Assembly (NCBI RefSeq): GCF_003885045.1
Contig: NZ_RHJS01000002.1
Coordinates: 4,333,302 to 4,397,301, forward strand
Length of the DNA: 64,000 nucleotides
Source: Schaedlerella arabinosiphila
GTDB taxonomy: Bacteria > Bacillota > Clostridia > Lachnospirales > Lachnospiraceae
Direction: 5' to 3'
Under the pieces are notes generated by a model, which was given only the letters and a program-made list of their open reading frames with translations, had not been told where the DNA came from and did no database searches. Position 1 is the first letter of the stretch. Each line of letters starts with the position of its first letter. The position numbers and the translations under genes were made by a program. Below are positions 53,553 through 62,173 of the stretch, in pieces.

Positions 53553-53642
53553 ATGAAAGGTCGGAAAATATTTCCAACTGTGCGGTTGCACGGATCTTTG
53601 CGAATTGCTGAATGGGTTGGCTGCTCCATAGAGCATCCAATC

Positions 53643-54104
53643 TCACAGCTTGAAATTTTTTGCCCAGATCCATATTACGATTGCAGTTGCGATAAAAAAT
53701 TCAGCAAACAGGACGGGTTTTCCCCATAGTTCCCATCCGAGGGAGAAAAAGAAGTAATGCCCGGCAAAAAATGACGCGAAAAATACCAGATATACGGCAA
53801 GCGAATACAGGATATTTTTGAAAATCCGGGAACGTTTTTGTTCCCTGTCCATCATCTGTTTCTGCTGCTGTTCCAACAGGTCTGTCTTGACCGACAGTTC
53901 GTCTATTTCCGACGGTTTTAACAGATAATCCACGGTAACGTCGAATGCCCTGCTCAGTTCCACAAGCTTTTCTACCTCGGGTACGGCCTGCCCGTTTTCC
54001 CATTTGGAAACGGATTGTCTTGACACATTCAATTGTTCGGCTAACTGCTCCTGTGTCAGTTCTTTCCCTTTGCGAAGCGCTATAAGCTTTTCTGCAAATT
54101 CCAT
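53643..54104 (-). CDS. XRE-family regulator with C-terminal membrane segments
   Basis: A 153-residue protein. The helix-turn-helix is at residues 5-60 (LTQEQLAEQLNVSRQSVSKWENGQAVPEVEKL). A short coiled region (LLEQQQKQMMDREQKR) leads to two hydrophobic segments (ILYSLAVYLVFFASFFAG; VLFAEFFIATAIVIWIW). Membrane-tethered HTH proteins of this form are common in Clostridia, but targets are not known. GGAGG lies 8 bases before the ATG. Stand-alone gene. Confidence 0.88.
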   Translation of the reverse strand: MEFAEKLIALRKGKELTQEQLAEQLNVSRQSVSKWENGQAVPEVEKLVELSRAFDVTVDYLLKPSEIDELSVKTDLLEQQQKQMMDREQKRSRIFKNILYSLAVYLVFFASFFAGHYFFFSLGWELWGKPVLFAEFFIATAIVIWIWAKNFKL

Positions 54105-54351
54105 AAAATGTCCCTCCTTTATTTGTAACCGGTCTGCACAACAGATGGAATGCCTGCCGTTTTTTAACCAATCTGTACGCAGATGTTTTCATGCGGCAGT
54201 TCCAAACTGGTTTTCTGCAGTTCCCTTTGTTACTTGCAAAAATCTTACCAAAACTCCCGGTTGCATTCCAGAAAGCGCAGTTTACATCTGAAGGTCAAAT
54301 TGTGGAATCCGTGCTTAATATAGCGGCACATTACTGCACTGGTGCACTATT

Positions 54352-56226
54352 TTAGTCATACAGCATCTTCTTTATGGACTCATCATTCAGATTATCCTTC
54401 GTCACCCAGAGATACCCGGTGCTGACCTGCGCCTCATTCCCCGCCTGCAGGACGGTCCTTGCCGCCGCCACCACCGACGCATACCCGATTCCAAACGGAT
54501 TCTGCACGACCAGCCCGGCAATCTCTCCCTCTTCCAGAGCCTTTAGCTGATCCTTGCTCACATCAAATCCCATGAGGACGATCTTCGTATTCTCTGTCCA
54601 CTCATTTTCCGTTGAAGTATCGTCTGTCCCGCCGTCCTCGTCATTGGAAATCTGATCCCCGGATGTATCCTTGTCCGTTCCGTCTGTTTGGGATTTTCCC
54701 TCGTTTTTATCATCATCGACCGAAGCAGGTTCGTTCTTTCCATCCCCGTTGGAGAGGGTTCCGTCATTTCCATCCTCTGCAAGGGCGGTTTCATGTTTCT
54801 GCCCTCCGTCTGCAGATGCCGGAACGGTCTTATTTCCATCCTCATTTTCCGAATCTGCCTGGGTGTCCTGTTTCTGCGCATCCTTCTCTGATTCGTTACC
54901 GCTTTCCTGAGAGTTCTGCGCAGATGCTCCGACCGTTTTCCTCGCATCTTCTCCGGATTCTCCGGGCGTCTGCCCGTCTTTACCGCTATCCTCTCCGGAC
55001 TCTCCTGACGCTTGGCCGACTCCGTCGCTGCCCTCTCTGGATTCTCTGGACACTTGGTCATCCTTCCTGCTGTCCTCCCCGGATTCTCCGGACGCCTGTT
55101 CGCCTTCCTCACTGTCCTTTCCGGGCTCTTCCGGCGTCTGAGCGTCCTTCCCGCTGTCCTTTCCGGACCCTTCCGGCGTCTGAGCGTCCTTCCCGCTGTC
55201 CTTTCCGGACCCTTCCGGCGTCTGAGCGTCCTTCCCGCTGTCCTCGCCGGACTCGTCCGGCGACTGACCGTCTTCCCCGCCGCTTCTGGCCTTCTCCTCC
55301 TCTGCCTGCCTGATAGCATGCAGGCCCAGCATGGTTGTGCTGTCATTGGTTCCGAAGATTCCCTTCAGGCCCGGATGCCGTTCGATCATGTACTGGATCA
55401 CGTCCGCGTCGGAGAAGCTTTCCTTCTGCACCTCACGTTCTCCCTCTTTCAGCCCTTCATTGTATTCATCCGCCATCTGCTTTCGGATGTCGTCCAGCTT
55501 GTCGCAGTAAACGACCTCCGCCACATTGACATCCGGATGCTTCTCCGTCATCTCGTCCTGGAAGCTTTTCAGACGTTCCTTGGCCGTTTCCGACTTGGAA
55601 TCGTGGACAAGAACCAGCACGTCCCCTTTGCCGCCGATCTCATTCGCCAGCTTGTAAGCCCCTGTTCTGGCCGCCTCCTGGTTGTCCGTCTTGACGGTAC
55701 ACTGGATTCCCGGATATTTATTTCCGGAATCCAGGGCTATGATGGGAATGCCGTTCTCCGTGGCAAGATCAAACTGCACCGTGCAGGCGTCCTCGTCAAT
55801 ACTTGCAATCCCGATCACATCCGGGTAGCGGGACAGCTCCTCATCCAGGATATTTACCTGCTCATCAATGTCCTCCGACTTGGCAGGCCCGTTGTAAGTC
55901 ACCTTTATTTTATCATTTCCCGTATAGCCCAGCTCTTTATTGAGATCCTCGGCCGCCTGCACAACGCCGCTCCGTACAGATTTCCAAAAAGCGGTTGCTT
56001 CTGATTTTCCGATGATCGAGATATAAGACCCCTTCTCCAGCTTCAGCCCGCGGACGTCCCTGTAGGCCGACGGCGTAATCGGATTTAAGCTGGACTGGTA
56101 CTCCGGCTCTTCCGATGCATCCCCCGTAAATGTATCCTGGCCGCTTTCTCCGGCACATGCCCCTGCGGACACCGTAATCGCAGCGGCAAGCACAATAGCC
56201 GCAATCTTCACAAATCTCCGTCTCAT
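54352..56226 (-). CDS. Sugar-type solute-binding lipoprotein with acidic repeat insertion
   Basis: A 624-residue exported protein. Signal: FVKIAAIVLAAAITVSAGAC, Cys 24 probably lipidated though the box is not canonical. Residues 60-310 are a type I periplasmic sugar-binding fold (YISIIGKSEATAFWKSVRSG; IPIIALDSGN; GIFGTNDSTTMLGLHAIRQ). Residues about 313-545 are a low-complexity acidic stretch with a 14-residue repeat (GSGKDSGKDAQTPE). The fold then resumes at NTKIVLMGFDVSKDQLKAL to the end. So the insertion interrupts the C-terminal lobe between a helix and a strand. No permease gene is near. Start at 56226 (MRRRFVK) with AAGGAAG upstream. Confidence 0.85.
   Translation of the reverse strand: MRRRFVKIAAIVLAAAITVSAGACAGESGQDTFTGDASEEPEYQSSLNPITPSAYRDVRGLKLEKGSYISIIGKSEATAFWKSVRSGVVQAAEDLNKELGYTGNDKIKVTYNGPAKSEDIDEQVNILDEELSRYPDVIGIASIDEDACTVQFDLATENGIPIIALDSGNKYPGIQCTVKTDNQEAARTGAYKLANEIGGKGDVLVLVHDSKSETAKERLKSFQDEMTEKHPDVNVAEVVYCDKLDDIRKQMADEYNEGLKEGEREVQKESFSDADVIQYMIERHPGLKGIFGTNDSTTMLGLHAIRQAEEEKARSGGEDGQSPDESGEDSGKDAQTPEGSGKDSGKDAQTPEGSGKDSGKDAQTPEEPGKDSEEGEQASGESGEDSRKDDQVSRESREGSDGVGQASGESGEDSGKDGQTPGESGEDARKTVGASAQNSQESGNESEKDAQKQDTQADSENEDGNKTVPASADGGQKHETALAEDGNDGTLSNGDGKNEPASVDDDKNEGKSQTDGTDKDTSGDQISNDEDGGTDDTSTENEWTENTKIVLMGFDVSKDQLKALEEGEIAGLVVQNPFGIGYASVVAAARTVLQAGNEAQVSTGYLWVTKDNLNDESIKKMLYD
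55129..55244. repeat. 42-bp in-frame tandem repeat in the binding-protein insertion
   Basis: Two exact 42-base copies (55129-55170, 55171-55212) and most of a third. More degenerate copies of the same unit extend to both sides, roughly 54930-55300. The period keeps the reading frame (14 codons). Confidence 0.88.
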
Positions 56227-56409
56227 AACAAAACTTCCTTTCTTCTTTTTCATTATGATTCACAGCAGCGGCAGCCCTCAAAACGCTCAAGTATTCCGGG
56301 CCGATTCCGAATGACTGCCGCTTTTCTTCTATTTTACCCACACTATAATACTATACACGATTTTCGTGAAAAAAAAAGGAATATTTTCTTAAGGTTATTA
56401 TGAAATTCC

Positions 56410-56438
56410 TTGTATATTTATCTTTTTTGTATTAAAAT
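56410..56438 (+). promoter_or_regulatory. Promoter of the ferredoxin gene
   Basis: -35 TTGTAT (56410-56415), 17-base spacer, -10 TAAAAT (56433-56438), about 110 bases before the ATG. The rest of the 56227-56547 gap holds the divergent binding-protein leader and no other gene that I can support. Confidence 0.6.
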
Positions 56439-56547
56439 AGAAAAAGCAATGGAACCCATTGCAGAAATCAAGTCACCGGAACAGCAGCCGCAGAGTCAGG
56501 CGCAGGATTCCGGGAGTACATTATAATTAAAAAGGAGGATACATATT

Positions 56548-56718
56548 ATGGCACGTGTGATTAATGACGAATGCGTTAGCTGCGGTACTTGCGAAGCAGA
56601 ATGCCCGGTAGGCGCTATTGCAGAGGGAGACGGAAAGTACGTGATTGATGCTGATGCATGTATTGACTGCGGAGCATGTGAAGGTGCCTGTCCTACAGGC
56701 GCAATTGTAGAAGCCTAA
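56548..56718 (+). CDS. 2x[4Fe-4S] ferredoxin
   Basis: A 56-residue clostridial-type ferredoxin. Two CxxCxxCxxxCP clusters are complete: CVSCGTCEAECP and CIDCGACEGACP, each followed by the usual G/T-A-I. It carries electrons at low potential in the cytoplasm. AAAGGAGG lies 9 bases before the ATG. It is monocistronic between a promoter and a hairpin structure. Confidence 0.95.
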   Translation: MARVINDECVSCGTCEAECPVGAIAEGDGKYVIDADACIDCGACEGACPTGAIVEA

Positions 56719-56728
56719 TTTATTCAGT

Positions 56729-56793
56729 CAAATACCCCGCAGCAAAACTGGCGGGGCATCAAAATTCCAGCGCAGCAAGCTGCGGGGTATTTG
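56729..56793 (+). terminator. Large hairpin after the ferredoxin gene
   Basis: CAAATACCCCGCAGC and GCTGCGGGGTATTTG are perfect 15-base inverted repeats around a 35-base centre, which contains a further CTGGCG/CGCAG-type pairing. It starts 10 bases after the stop codon. It could be a terminator or a small dispersed palindromic element; no T run follows. Confidence 0.65.
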
Positions 56794-56915
56794 GTCTACA
56801 CTCCGTTTCAATCGTTGCCAAATAAGTGTCACTTACATTTGGCAGCCATCGCGGCAGTCACCGGATATCCATGCAGGCATGGCTTCTTGCCTCGTTGCTT
56901 TACGGAAATAAAACA

Positions 56916-56945
56916 AAAAGCGCCCCGGGATCTATTTTCCCGGGG
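56916..56945 (-). terminator. Terminator of the 57014 binding-protein gene
   Basis: Minus strand: CCCCGGG and CCCGGGG stem with an AAAATAGAT loop, followed by CGC and five T. It lies about 70 bases after the stop. Confidence 0.8.
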
Positions 56946-56949
56946 TTGT

Positions 56950-57031
56950 TTTCGTCGCCGTATCTATTGTTCTCATTTTTCCAACGCAGCTTTCGTCGCC
57001 GTATCTATTATTCTCATTTCTCCAGCGCAGC
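56950..57031. repeat. 41-bp tandem duplication over the 3' end of the binding-protein gene
   Basis: Two adjacent 41-base copies (56950-56990, 56991-57031) differ at three positions. The inner copy holds the last codons and the stop of the gene; the outer copy is an out-of-gene duplicate. Confidence 0.85.
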
Positions 57032-58417
57032 CTTCGCCGCCCCGTCCGCAGTCTCCACGAATGTCTTTACAGCCGCATCCACCGGTTCACCCTTCCCTAC
57101 ATCCTGCAGCATATGCCACCATGCAGTCCTCGCCTGTGCCCAGCCCGGCGTTACCTGGTAGTAATCCCCCAGATACTTTGTGAAAATACTGTATTCCCGC
57201 ATAATATCATCGTTTACATAGATGTCGTCCATCTCGCACACCGGCCAATACAGGGCGGTCTGAACGGATTTGACGTACTGAGCCTCATTTCCCGTCATAT
57301 ATCTGATAAATGTTTTAGCCGCTTCGAGCCGTTCCTCATCTCCGTTGTCAAACGCTCCGAAGCCCCAGATGCCCCCCTGCAGATTCGGCGTGCCGTCATC
57401 GGTGGGAAAAGACATAGGAAAGATATCAAAGGCCCGCTCCGGATTCATGGCCGTCTGGCTGATCTCCATAGACACATTCCAGCAAAATGCCATTGCAAGC
57501 TCTCCGCCGGCAAACATTGAAATCTCGTTTTCCCCTACCATGTCCGGTTCAAAGGAAATGCCGTCCAATTCCCGCAAAAACTCCAGCGCCCGGATATTTT
57601 CCGCGCTGTCAATCGTATATTCTTTATGCTCCGGATCCGTAAACGTACCTCCATAGAGGTTGTTGACCAAAGCGCGGGTTCCCTGGTCGCCTCCCTGCCC
57701 GCCGCAGTATACAATGCCGACCTTCTCCTGACCGTGTGCTTTCAGGGCTTTGACTGCTTCCGCAAAATCCTCGGTCGTCCACGTGCGGTTCTTTTCGTCA
57801 ATGTATTGCAGCGCCCCCGCCTCTTCAAACATCTCATAATTGATGGCCATACAGTGGGTTGTCATGCAGATAGGGAACTCATAATATTCCCCGCTGCGGT
57901 GCCTGCAGGCACTGCGGACATTCTCATAGATTTTATCTGATATGCCGTCCTCCTCCCACAGGTCGGACAGGTCTGCCATCAGCCCGTCGTTCCCCCAGCC
58001 GGCAACCAGACGCTCCGGCCCTTCCAGAACCAGATCCGGAGCCTCGCCGGCCTCCACAGCTCTGGCGATTTCCTCGTCGCCGCTGATGTAATCCAAATAT
58101 TTTACGGATACAAGGATTTTCGGATATTTCTGCATAAAGTCGGAAATCAGCCCCGCCACCACTACGGGATTTCCCCAGTTTCCCACCGGGTAGGTCCAAA
58201 GTGAGATCTCAATCTCCTTCCCTTTGGAATCCTCCGATGCATCCGATGAAGCATCGGCCTTCTCATCCTTTGCCGCGCTGCCGTTCGGTTCTCCCGCCGT
58301 ACCTCCGCCGTCCGTACCGCCGTATGCCTTACCGCCCTTGTTTCCGGACGGAGCCCCGCAGGCGGCAAAGCTTGCGGTGAGACACACCGCCAGCAGCAAA
58401 GCCAGCATTTTCTTCAT
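57014..58417 (-). CDS. Family 1 solute-binding lipoprotein without neighbouring permease
   Basis: A 467-residue binding protein. Signal and lipobox: MLALLLAVCLTASFAACGAP, Cys at about residue 20. A Gly/Asp/Ser-rich linker of about 45 residues leads to a family 1 sugar-binding fold (ISLWTYPVGNWGNPVVVAGL; SVKYLDYISGDEEIARAVEAG). No permease or ATPase is encoded nearby; the large hybrid kinase 37 bases downstream is probably co-transcribed. A sensory partnership is therefore as likely as transport. AAGGAG lies 10 bases before the ATG. Confidence 0.88.
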   Translation of the reverse strand: MKKMLALLLAVCLTASFAACGAPSGNKGGKAYGGTDGGGTAGEPNGSAAKDEKADASSDASEDSKGKEIEISLWTYPVGNWGNPVVVAGLISDFMQKYPKILVSVKYLDYISGDEEIARAVEAGEAPDLVLEGPERLVAGWGNDGLMADLSDLWEEDGISDKIYENVRSACRHRSGEYYEFPICMTTHCMAINYEMFEEAGALQYIDEKNRTWTTEDFAEAVKALKAHGQEKVGIVYCGGQGGDQGTRALVNNLYGGTFTDPEHKEYTIDSAENIRALEFLRELDGISFEPDMVGENEISMFAGGELAMAFCWNVSMEISQTAMNPERAFDIFPMSFPTDDGTPNLQGGIWGFGAFDNGDEERLEAAKTFIRYMTGNEAQYVKSVQTALYWPVCEMDDIYVNDDIMREYSIFTKYLGDYYQVTPGWAQARTAWWHMLQDVGKGEPVDAAVKTFVETADGAAKAALEK

Positions 58418-58454
58418 ATTCTGACGACTCCTTTCCGTTTCTGGTTCATCCCTG

Positions 58455-61010
58455 CTATGGCTGCAGATATTTTTCCAGCAGGCGGGTTACCTCCTGCATA
58501 TCAATGGGCTTGGGAACGTGGGCGTTCATGCCGCAGTCCAGACATTTCTGTACATCGTCCCGGTACGCGTCCGCGCTCATGGCAATGATCGGGATCGTGT
58601 CCGCATCCTCCCGATCCATATCCCGGATCGCCCGTGCCGCCTCATATCCGGTCATCACCGGCATCCGCAGATCCATCAGGATCACATCATAATAATGCAG
58701 CGGAGACTGTTCAAACATGTCTGCACAAATCTTGCCGTCCTCCGCCCAGTCCAGTTCAATGCCCAGATCCGAGATCAGTTCGCTTGCGATCTCCCAGTTC
58801 AGTTCATTATCCTCCGCCAGAAGCGCCCGCTTTCCCGCAAACTGGGCGGTCAGCTCCACCTCCGCCGGAGACTCTTCCTCCATCGTAACAGCCAGAGGCT
58901 TAAGTCCATAGAACAGTGTGGACTTAAACAGGGGTTTGGCAAGGAATCCATAGATCCCCACAGCCTTGGCTTCTGCCTCCACCTCACTCCAGTCGAATGC
59001 TGCCAGCAGCAGAAACGGCGTTTTGTCACCGCAGAGCGTTCGGATCTCCCGTGCTGTCTCAATACCGCTCATACCCGGCATATCATAATCCAGCAGGATG
59101 GCAAAATAGGATTCTCCTTGTTCCAAACGTTTTTTCACTGCCTCAAGCGCTTTCTGCCCGTTCAGCGCCCAGTCCGCCTTGACACCGATTGCCCTCAGCG
59201 AAGCAAGATCATTTTCACAGTGTATCTCGTCATCATCCACGATCAGCAAGTCCCAGTCCGGCAGTTCCATTTCCCGTTCCTGCACCGTCGCCTTTTCCAT
59301 ATCCACCGTGATGTGGAACGCACTTCCCCGGCCCGGCTCGCTTTCCACCTTGATGGAGCCGCCCATGGCCTCCACAATATGCTTGGTAATGGTCAGGCCC
59401 AGCCCGGCGCCTGCCGTTTTCTCAACCCGGGAATGATCCTCCCGGATAAAGGATTCGAAAATCCGGTCTTTTAATTCCTGAGTCATACCCACGCCGTTGT
59501 CCTTCACCCGCAGATGAACCCGGATATAAGAATCCCCCCTGGGAGAGGGCTCTTCCTGCAGTACAAGCTGAATCCGCCCCTCCTCCGGCGTAAACTTCAC
59601 GGCATTGCTCAGAAGGTTGAGCAGGATCTGGTTGATGCGCACGCTGTCCCCGCATACATTTTCCACGGTCACGTCGCGCACATAGACATCCAGCTTCTGC
59701 TTCTTCTCCTTCACCTGGGGACGCATGATCCCCACAATATTCAGCATCACATCGCGCAGAGAAAGCTGTTCCACATTGAGGATCAGCTCCCCGTTTTCGA
59801 TCTTGGACATATCCATGATATCGTTGATCATCCCCAGCAGATGCCCGCTGGAAAATGCGATCTTCTTCAGGCAGTTCTGTACCTGCTGCGTATCTTCTAT
59901 ATTGGAAATAGCAATGGTCGTCATGCCCACGATCCCGTTCATAGGCGTCCGGATGTCGTGGCTCATATTGGAAAGGAATTCGCTCTTTGCCTTGCTGGCA
60001 CGCTCCGCTGCCTTCCGCGCTTCATCCAGGGAATTCATCTGCTGCCGCATCAGCCGGAAATACCCGGCAAATACCAAAAGCATGGCCAGCACGATCAGCG
60101 CGCAGTCCGCCAACGCCGTAACGGTCCACTGGTTTCCGAAACGGTCAATGGTCTCGTCCATCAGGTTATAAGACATCCCGACCAGCAGATACCATTCGGA
60201 ATTGGGCAGGCGGGTGCAGTACATATGCCGCCGTTCCCCTTCCAGCGTAAACTCGATATCGTACTCTTCATTGACCTCCATGGCGTCCTGCAGTTCCTTG
60301 ATAAAGTCCTCCTTCTCCATGCCCAGCACGCTGTCATAGCGTTTTCTGACCCGTTCGAAGTAATTGCCGCCGTCCAGCCCGTCTCCCCGGTAAATAAAGT
60401 CGCCGTTCTTAAAGATCATATAATATTCCATGGACGTGTCGTTGATGCTCAAAGCCAGGGTCTCGCCGATGTAGCTGATGGGAAGCCCTGCCACCAGCGC
60501 AATGCTTTCTCCGCCCTTCTTCATGGGGTAAACCGCCGGCATCCCCATCAGGATCACCATATCCCCGAGCCGGTCTGTGGCTGCCGCAATCTTGCTGTGG
60601 CCGCTGCGAAGCGACCGCATAAACGCGTCCGGGTTGGTTGGATCGGCGTCATTGCCGTAGATCATCTCATATCTCCCGTCCTCGGAGACGAGCGCAAGGC
60701 TGGAAAACTCCCGTACCCGCCCGTTGTGGGCCAGAGTCACACGCATCATATCCACATTCGACACATTGCCCGGCGGAACGGATTCTACCAGGTCTCCCAC
60801 CTGGGCCAGCCGCAGTCCGATGGTGGCCCCGAAATGCTCCGCCACATGGTCACCCATCCCGGACATGTAAATTCCCCCGATATCGCTGATCGTCTCCGCG
60901 CTTTTCTCCCTCATAAGCACTGCCTGAAACGTGAAGACAAAAATACATAGGATCAGCACAAAAATCAGGCTGACAATAAGATATCGTGTGTTTTTACTCT
61001 TGCTCTCCAT
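58455..61010 (-). CDS. Hybrid sensor histidine kinase with two receiver domains
   Basis: An 851-residue membrane protein. Membrane segment at 10-32 (LIVSLIFVLILCIFVFTFQAV), a large outside Cache-like domain to about 305, second segment (VTALADCALIVLAMLLVFAG), HisKA (SEFLSNMSHDIRTPMNGIVG), ATPase domain (NLLSNAVKFTPEEGRI; KDNGVGMTQEL; GAGLGLTITKHIV), then two receivers: the first at about 595-715 (ILLDYDMPGMSG) and the second at about 735-850 (VILMDLRMPVMTG). No DNA-binding domain or Hpt is fused, so a phosphotransfer partner elsewhere is expected. Follows the 57014 binding-protein gene in the opposite coordinate sense of the operon, i.e. it is transcribed first. Confidence 0.92.
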   Translation of the reverse strand: MESKSKNTRYLIVSLIFVLILCIFVFTFQAVLMREKSAETISDIGGIYMSGMGDHVAEHFGATIGLRLAQVGDLVESVPPGNVSNVDMMRVTLAHNGRVREFSSLALVSEDGRYEMIYGNDADPTNPDAFMRSLRSGHSKIAAATDRLGDMVILMGMPAVYPMKKGGESIALVAGLPISYIGETLALSINDTSMEYYMIFKNGDFIYRGDGLDGGNYFERVRKRYDSVLGMEKEDFIKELQDAMEVNEEYDIEFTLEGERRHMYCTRLPNSEWYLLVGMSYNLMDETIDRFGNQWTVTALADCALIVLAMLLVFAGYFRLMRQQMNSLDEARKAAERASKAKSEFLSNMSHDIRTPMNGIVGMTTIAISNIEDTQQVQNCLKKIAFSSGHLLGMINDIMDMSKIENGELILNVEQLSLRDVMLNIVGIMRPQVKEKKQKLDVYVRDVTVENVCGDSVRINQILLNLLSNAVKFTPEEGRIQLVLQEEPSPRGDSYIRVHLRVKDNGVGMTQELKDRIFESFIREDHSRVEKTAGAGLGLTITKHIVEAMGGSIKVESEPGRGSAFHITVDMEKATVQEREMELPDWDLLIVDDDEIHCENDLASLRAIGVKADWALNGQKALEAVKKRLEQGESYFAILLDYDMPGMSGIETAREIRTLCGDKTPFLLLAAFDWSEVEAEAKAVGIYGFLAKPLFKSTLFYGLKPLAVTMEEESPAEVELTAQFAGKRALLAEDNELNWEIASELISDLGIELDWAEDGKICADMFEQSPLHYYDVILMDLRMPVMTGYEAARAIRDMDREDADTIPIIAMSADAYRDDVQKCLDCGMNAHVPKPIDMQEVTRLLEKYLQP

Positions 61011-61186
61011 CTCAATCCCGGTCTCCTTCCCAAAAGTTCCATAAAGGGAAAATCTGAATAGTTATATAATATCACTTTTTTCCCCATCCGTGAAGTACGT
61101 TCTGTAATAAAAAGTATAAATAAACGCCGGAAAAGATTGTCTTTATTTGACGAACGCTTTTTTTCATTACTTCCCGCCCCGTATGG

Positions 61187-61192
61187 TATAAT
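61187..61192 (+). promoter_or_regulatory. -10 box of the MerR-type gene
   Basis: TATAAT about 72 bases before the ATG, preceded by TTCATT at an 18-base spacing as a poor -35. The 61011-61264 gap otherwise holds the two divergent leaders and no gene. Confidence 0.5.
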
Positions 61193-61264
61193 AGGGGCGA
61201 ACACAGGCGGACAGGCCGAAAAAAGCGGACGAGTCTATCAACAATCTAAGGAGGTATTATATAT

Positions 61265-62089
61265 ATGGGCGAGGTCAGGTACATGATTTCTGAGGCGGCC
61301 AAAAAGCTCCAGGTAGAATCCCATGTTCTGCGCTACTGGGAGGATGAGCTTGGGCTGGAGATCGGCCGCACTGACATGGGACACCGATATTATACAGAAG
61401 AGGACATACAGCTTTTTCTCTGTATCCAGAAACTGAAGAATGAAGGCATGCTTCTGCGTGACCTGAAATTCATGATCCCCGAACTAACTGCCGCCAGAAA
61501 ACGGCTGAACGCCGCAAAGGATGATGCGGACGCATCCCCCGACATGCCAGAGGAGCAGACGGAGGAAACGCTCTCCCCGGACTCGAAAACGGCCCCTTTG
61601 CAGGGACACAGTACTCCTGCGGCTTCCGCAGACAATCCGGCGGAAGACCGGTACGAGACGGATACCCGGGACACCCCTGCATTTACGGCTGCCGCATTGG
61701 CAGACTTAGCGGAACCCGCCCAGGAGGGCACACCGGACAGCTCCGAAGCAGGAAACCCGCTCCCGGAATCTGCCGCCCTGGCTTCTCCCAGCCCTACACC
61801 GCAGGAGGTAGACGTAATCCAGGTGACGCAGTTGGAGCAGGTGCGTTCCCTGATCGGAGATGTGCTCAGCGATGTAGTCACGTCCAACAACGAAACATTA
61901 AAAAAGGACATCAGCCGCAAGGTAACCGCCGATGTCATCCGCGAAATGGATTTTCTGTTTCAGGCAAATGAACGCCGGGAGGAGGAGCACTACCGCAAAC
62001 TGGACGTGCTCATACGCCAGCAGCAGGCCGGCAGACGGGAAGCCGCCAGGGAAACCCCGCTTGGAAAATTAAAAAAGCTGCTTACATAA
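61265..62089 (+). CDS. MerR-type helix-turn-helix regulator with long C-terminal tail
   Basis: A 274-residue protein. Residues 5-75 are a MerR-type winged helix (MISEAAKKLQVESHVLRYWEDELGL; YTEEDIQLFLCIQKLKNEG). Residues about 85-180 are a low-complexity, acidic and Pro/Ala-rich stretch. A helical C-terminus follows (LRREEHYRKLDVLI-like, about 220-274). No Cys metal-sensing site is visible. Its target is unknown. AAGGAGG lies 9 bases before the ATG. Convergent with dnaB. Confidence 0.85.
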   Translation: MGEVRYMISEAAKKLQVESHVLRYWEDELGLEIGRTDMGHRYYTEEDIQLFLCIQKLKNEGMLLRDLKFMIPELTAARKRLNAAKDDADASPDMPEEQTEETLSPDSKTAPLQGHSTPAASADNPAEDRYETDTRDTPAFTAAALADLAEPAQEGTPDSSEAGNPLPESAALASPSPTPQEVDVIQVTQLEQVRSLIGDVLSDVVTSNNETLKKDISRKVTADVIREMDFLFQANERREEEHYRKLDVLIRQQQAGRREAARETPLGKLKKLLT

Positions 62090-62091
62090 AA

Positions 62092-62158
62092 ATCCGGGCC
62101 CCTGTCCCGGCGGCGCATCTCAAAACGAGCCTGCAAAAATGGGACAGGATACCCGGAT
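62092..62158. terminator. Large hairpin between convergent MerR-type and dnaB genes
   Basis: ATCCGGG and CCTGTCCC on the left pair with GGGACAGG and CCCGGAT on the right, around a 32-base loop. A run of seven T follows about 15 bases later on the plus strand, inside the end of dnaB. Confidence 0.6.
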
Positions 62159-62173
62159 CACAGACGGCTTTTT

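Noticed and set aside
56791..57183. Plus-strand frames after the ferredoxin gene
   Set aside because: They run antisense through the terminator and 3' end of the binding-protein gene and consist of repeated, low-complexity residues caused by the 41-base duplication.
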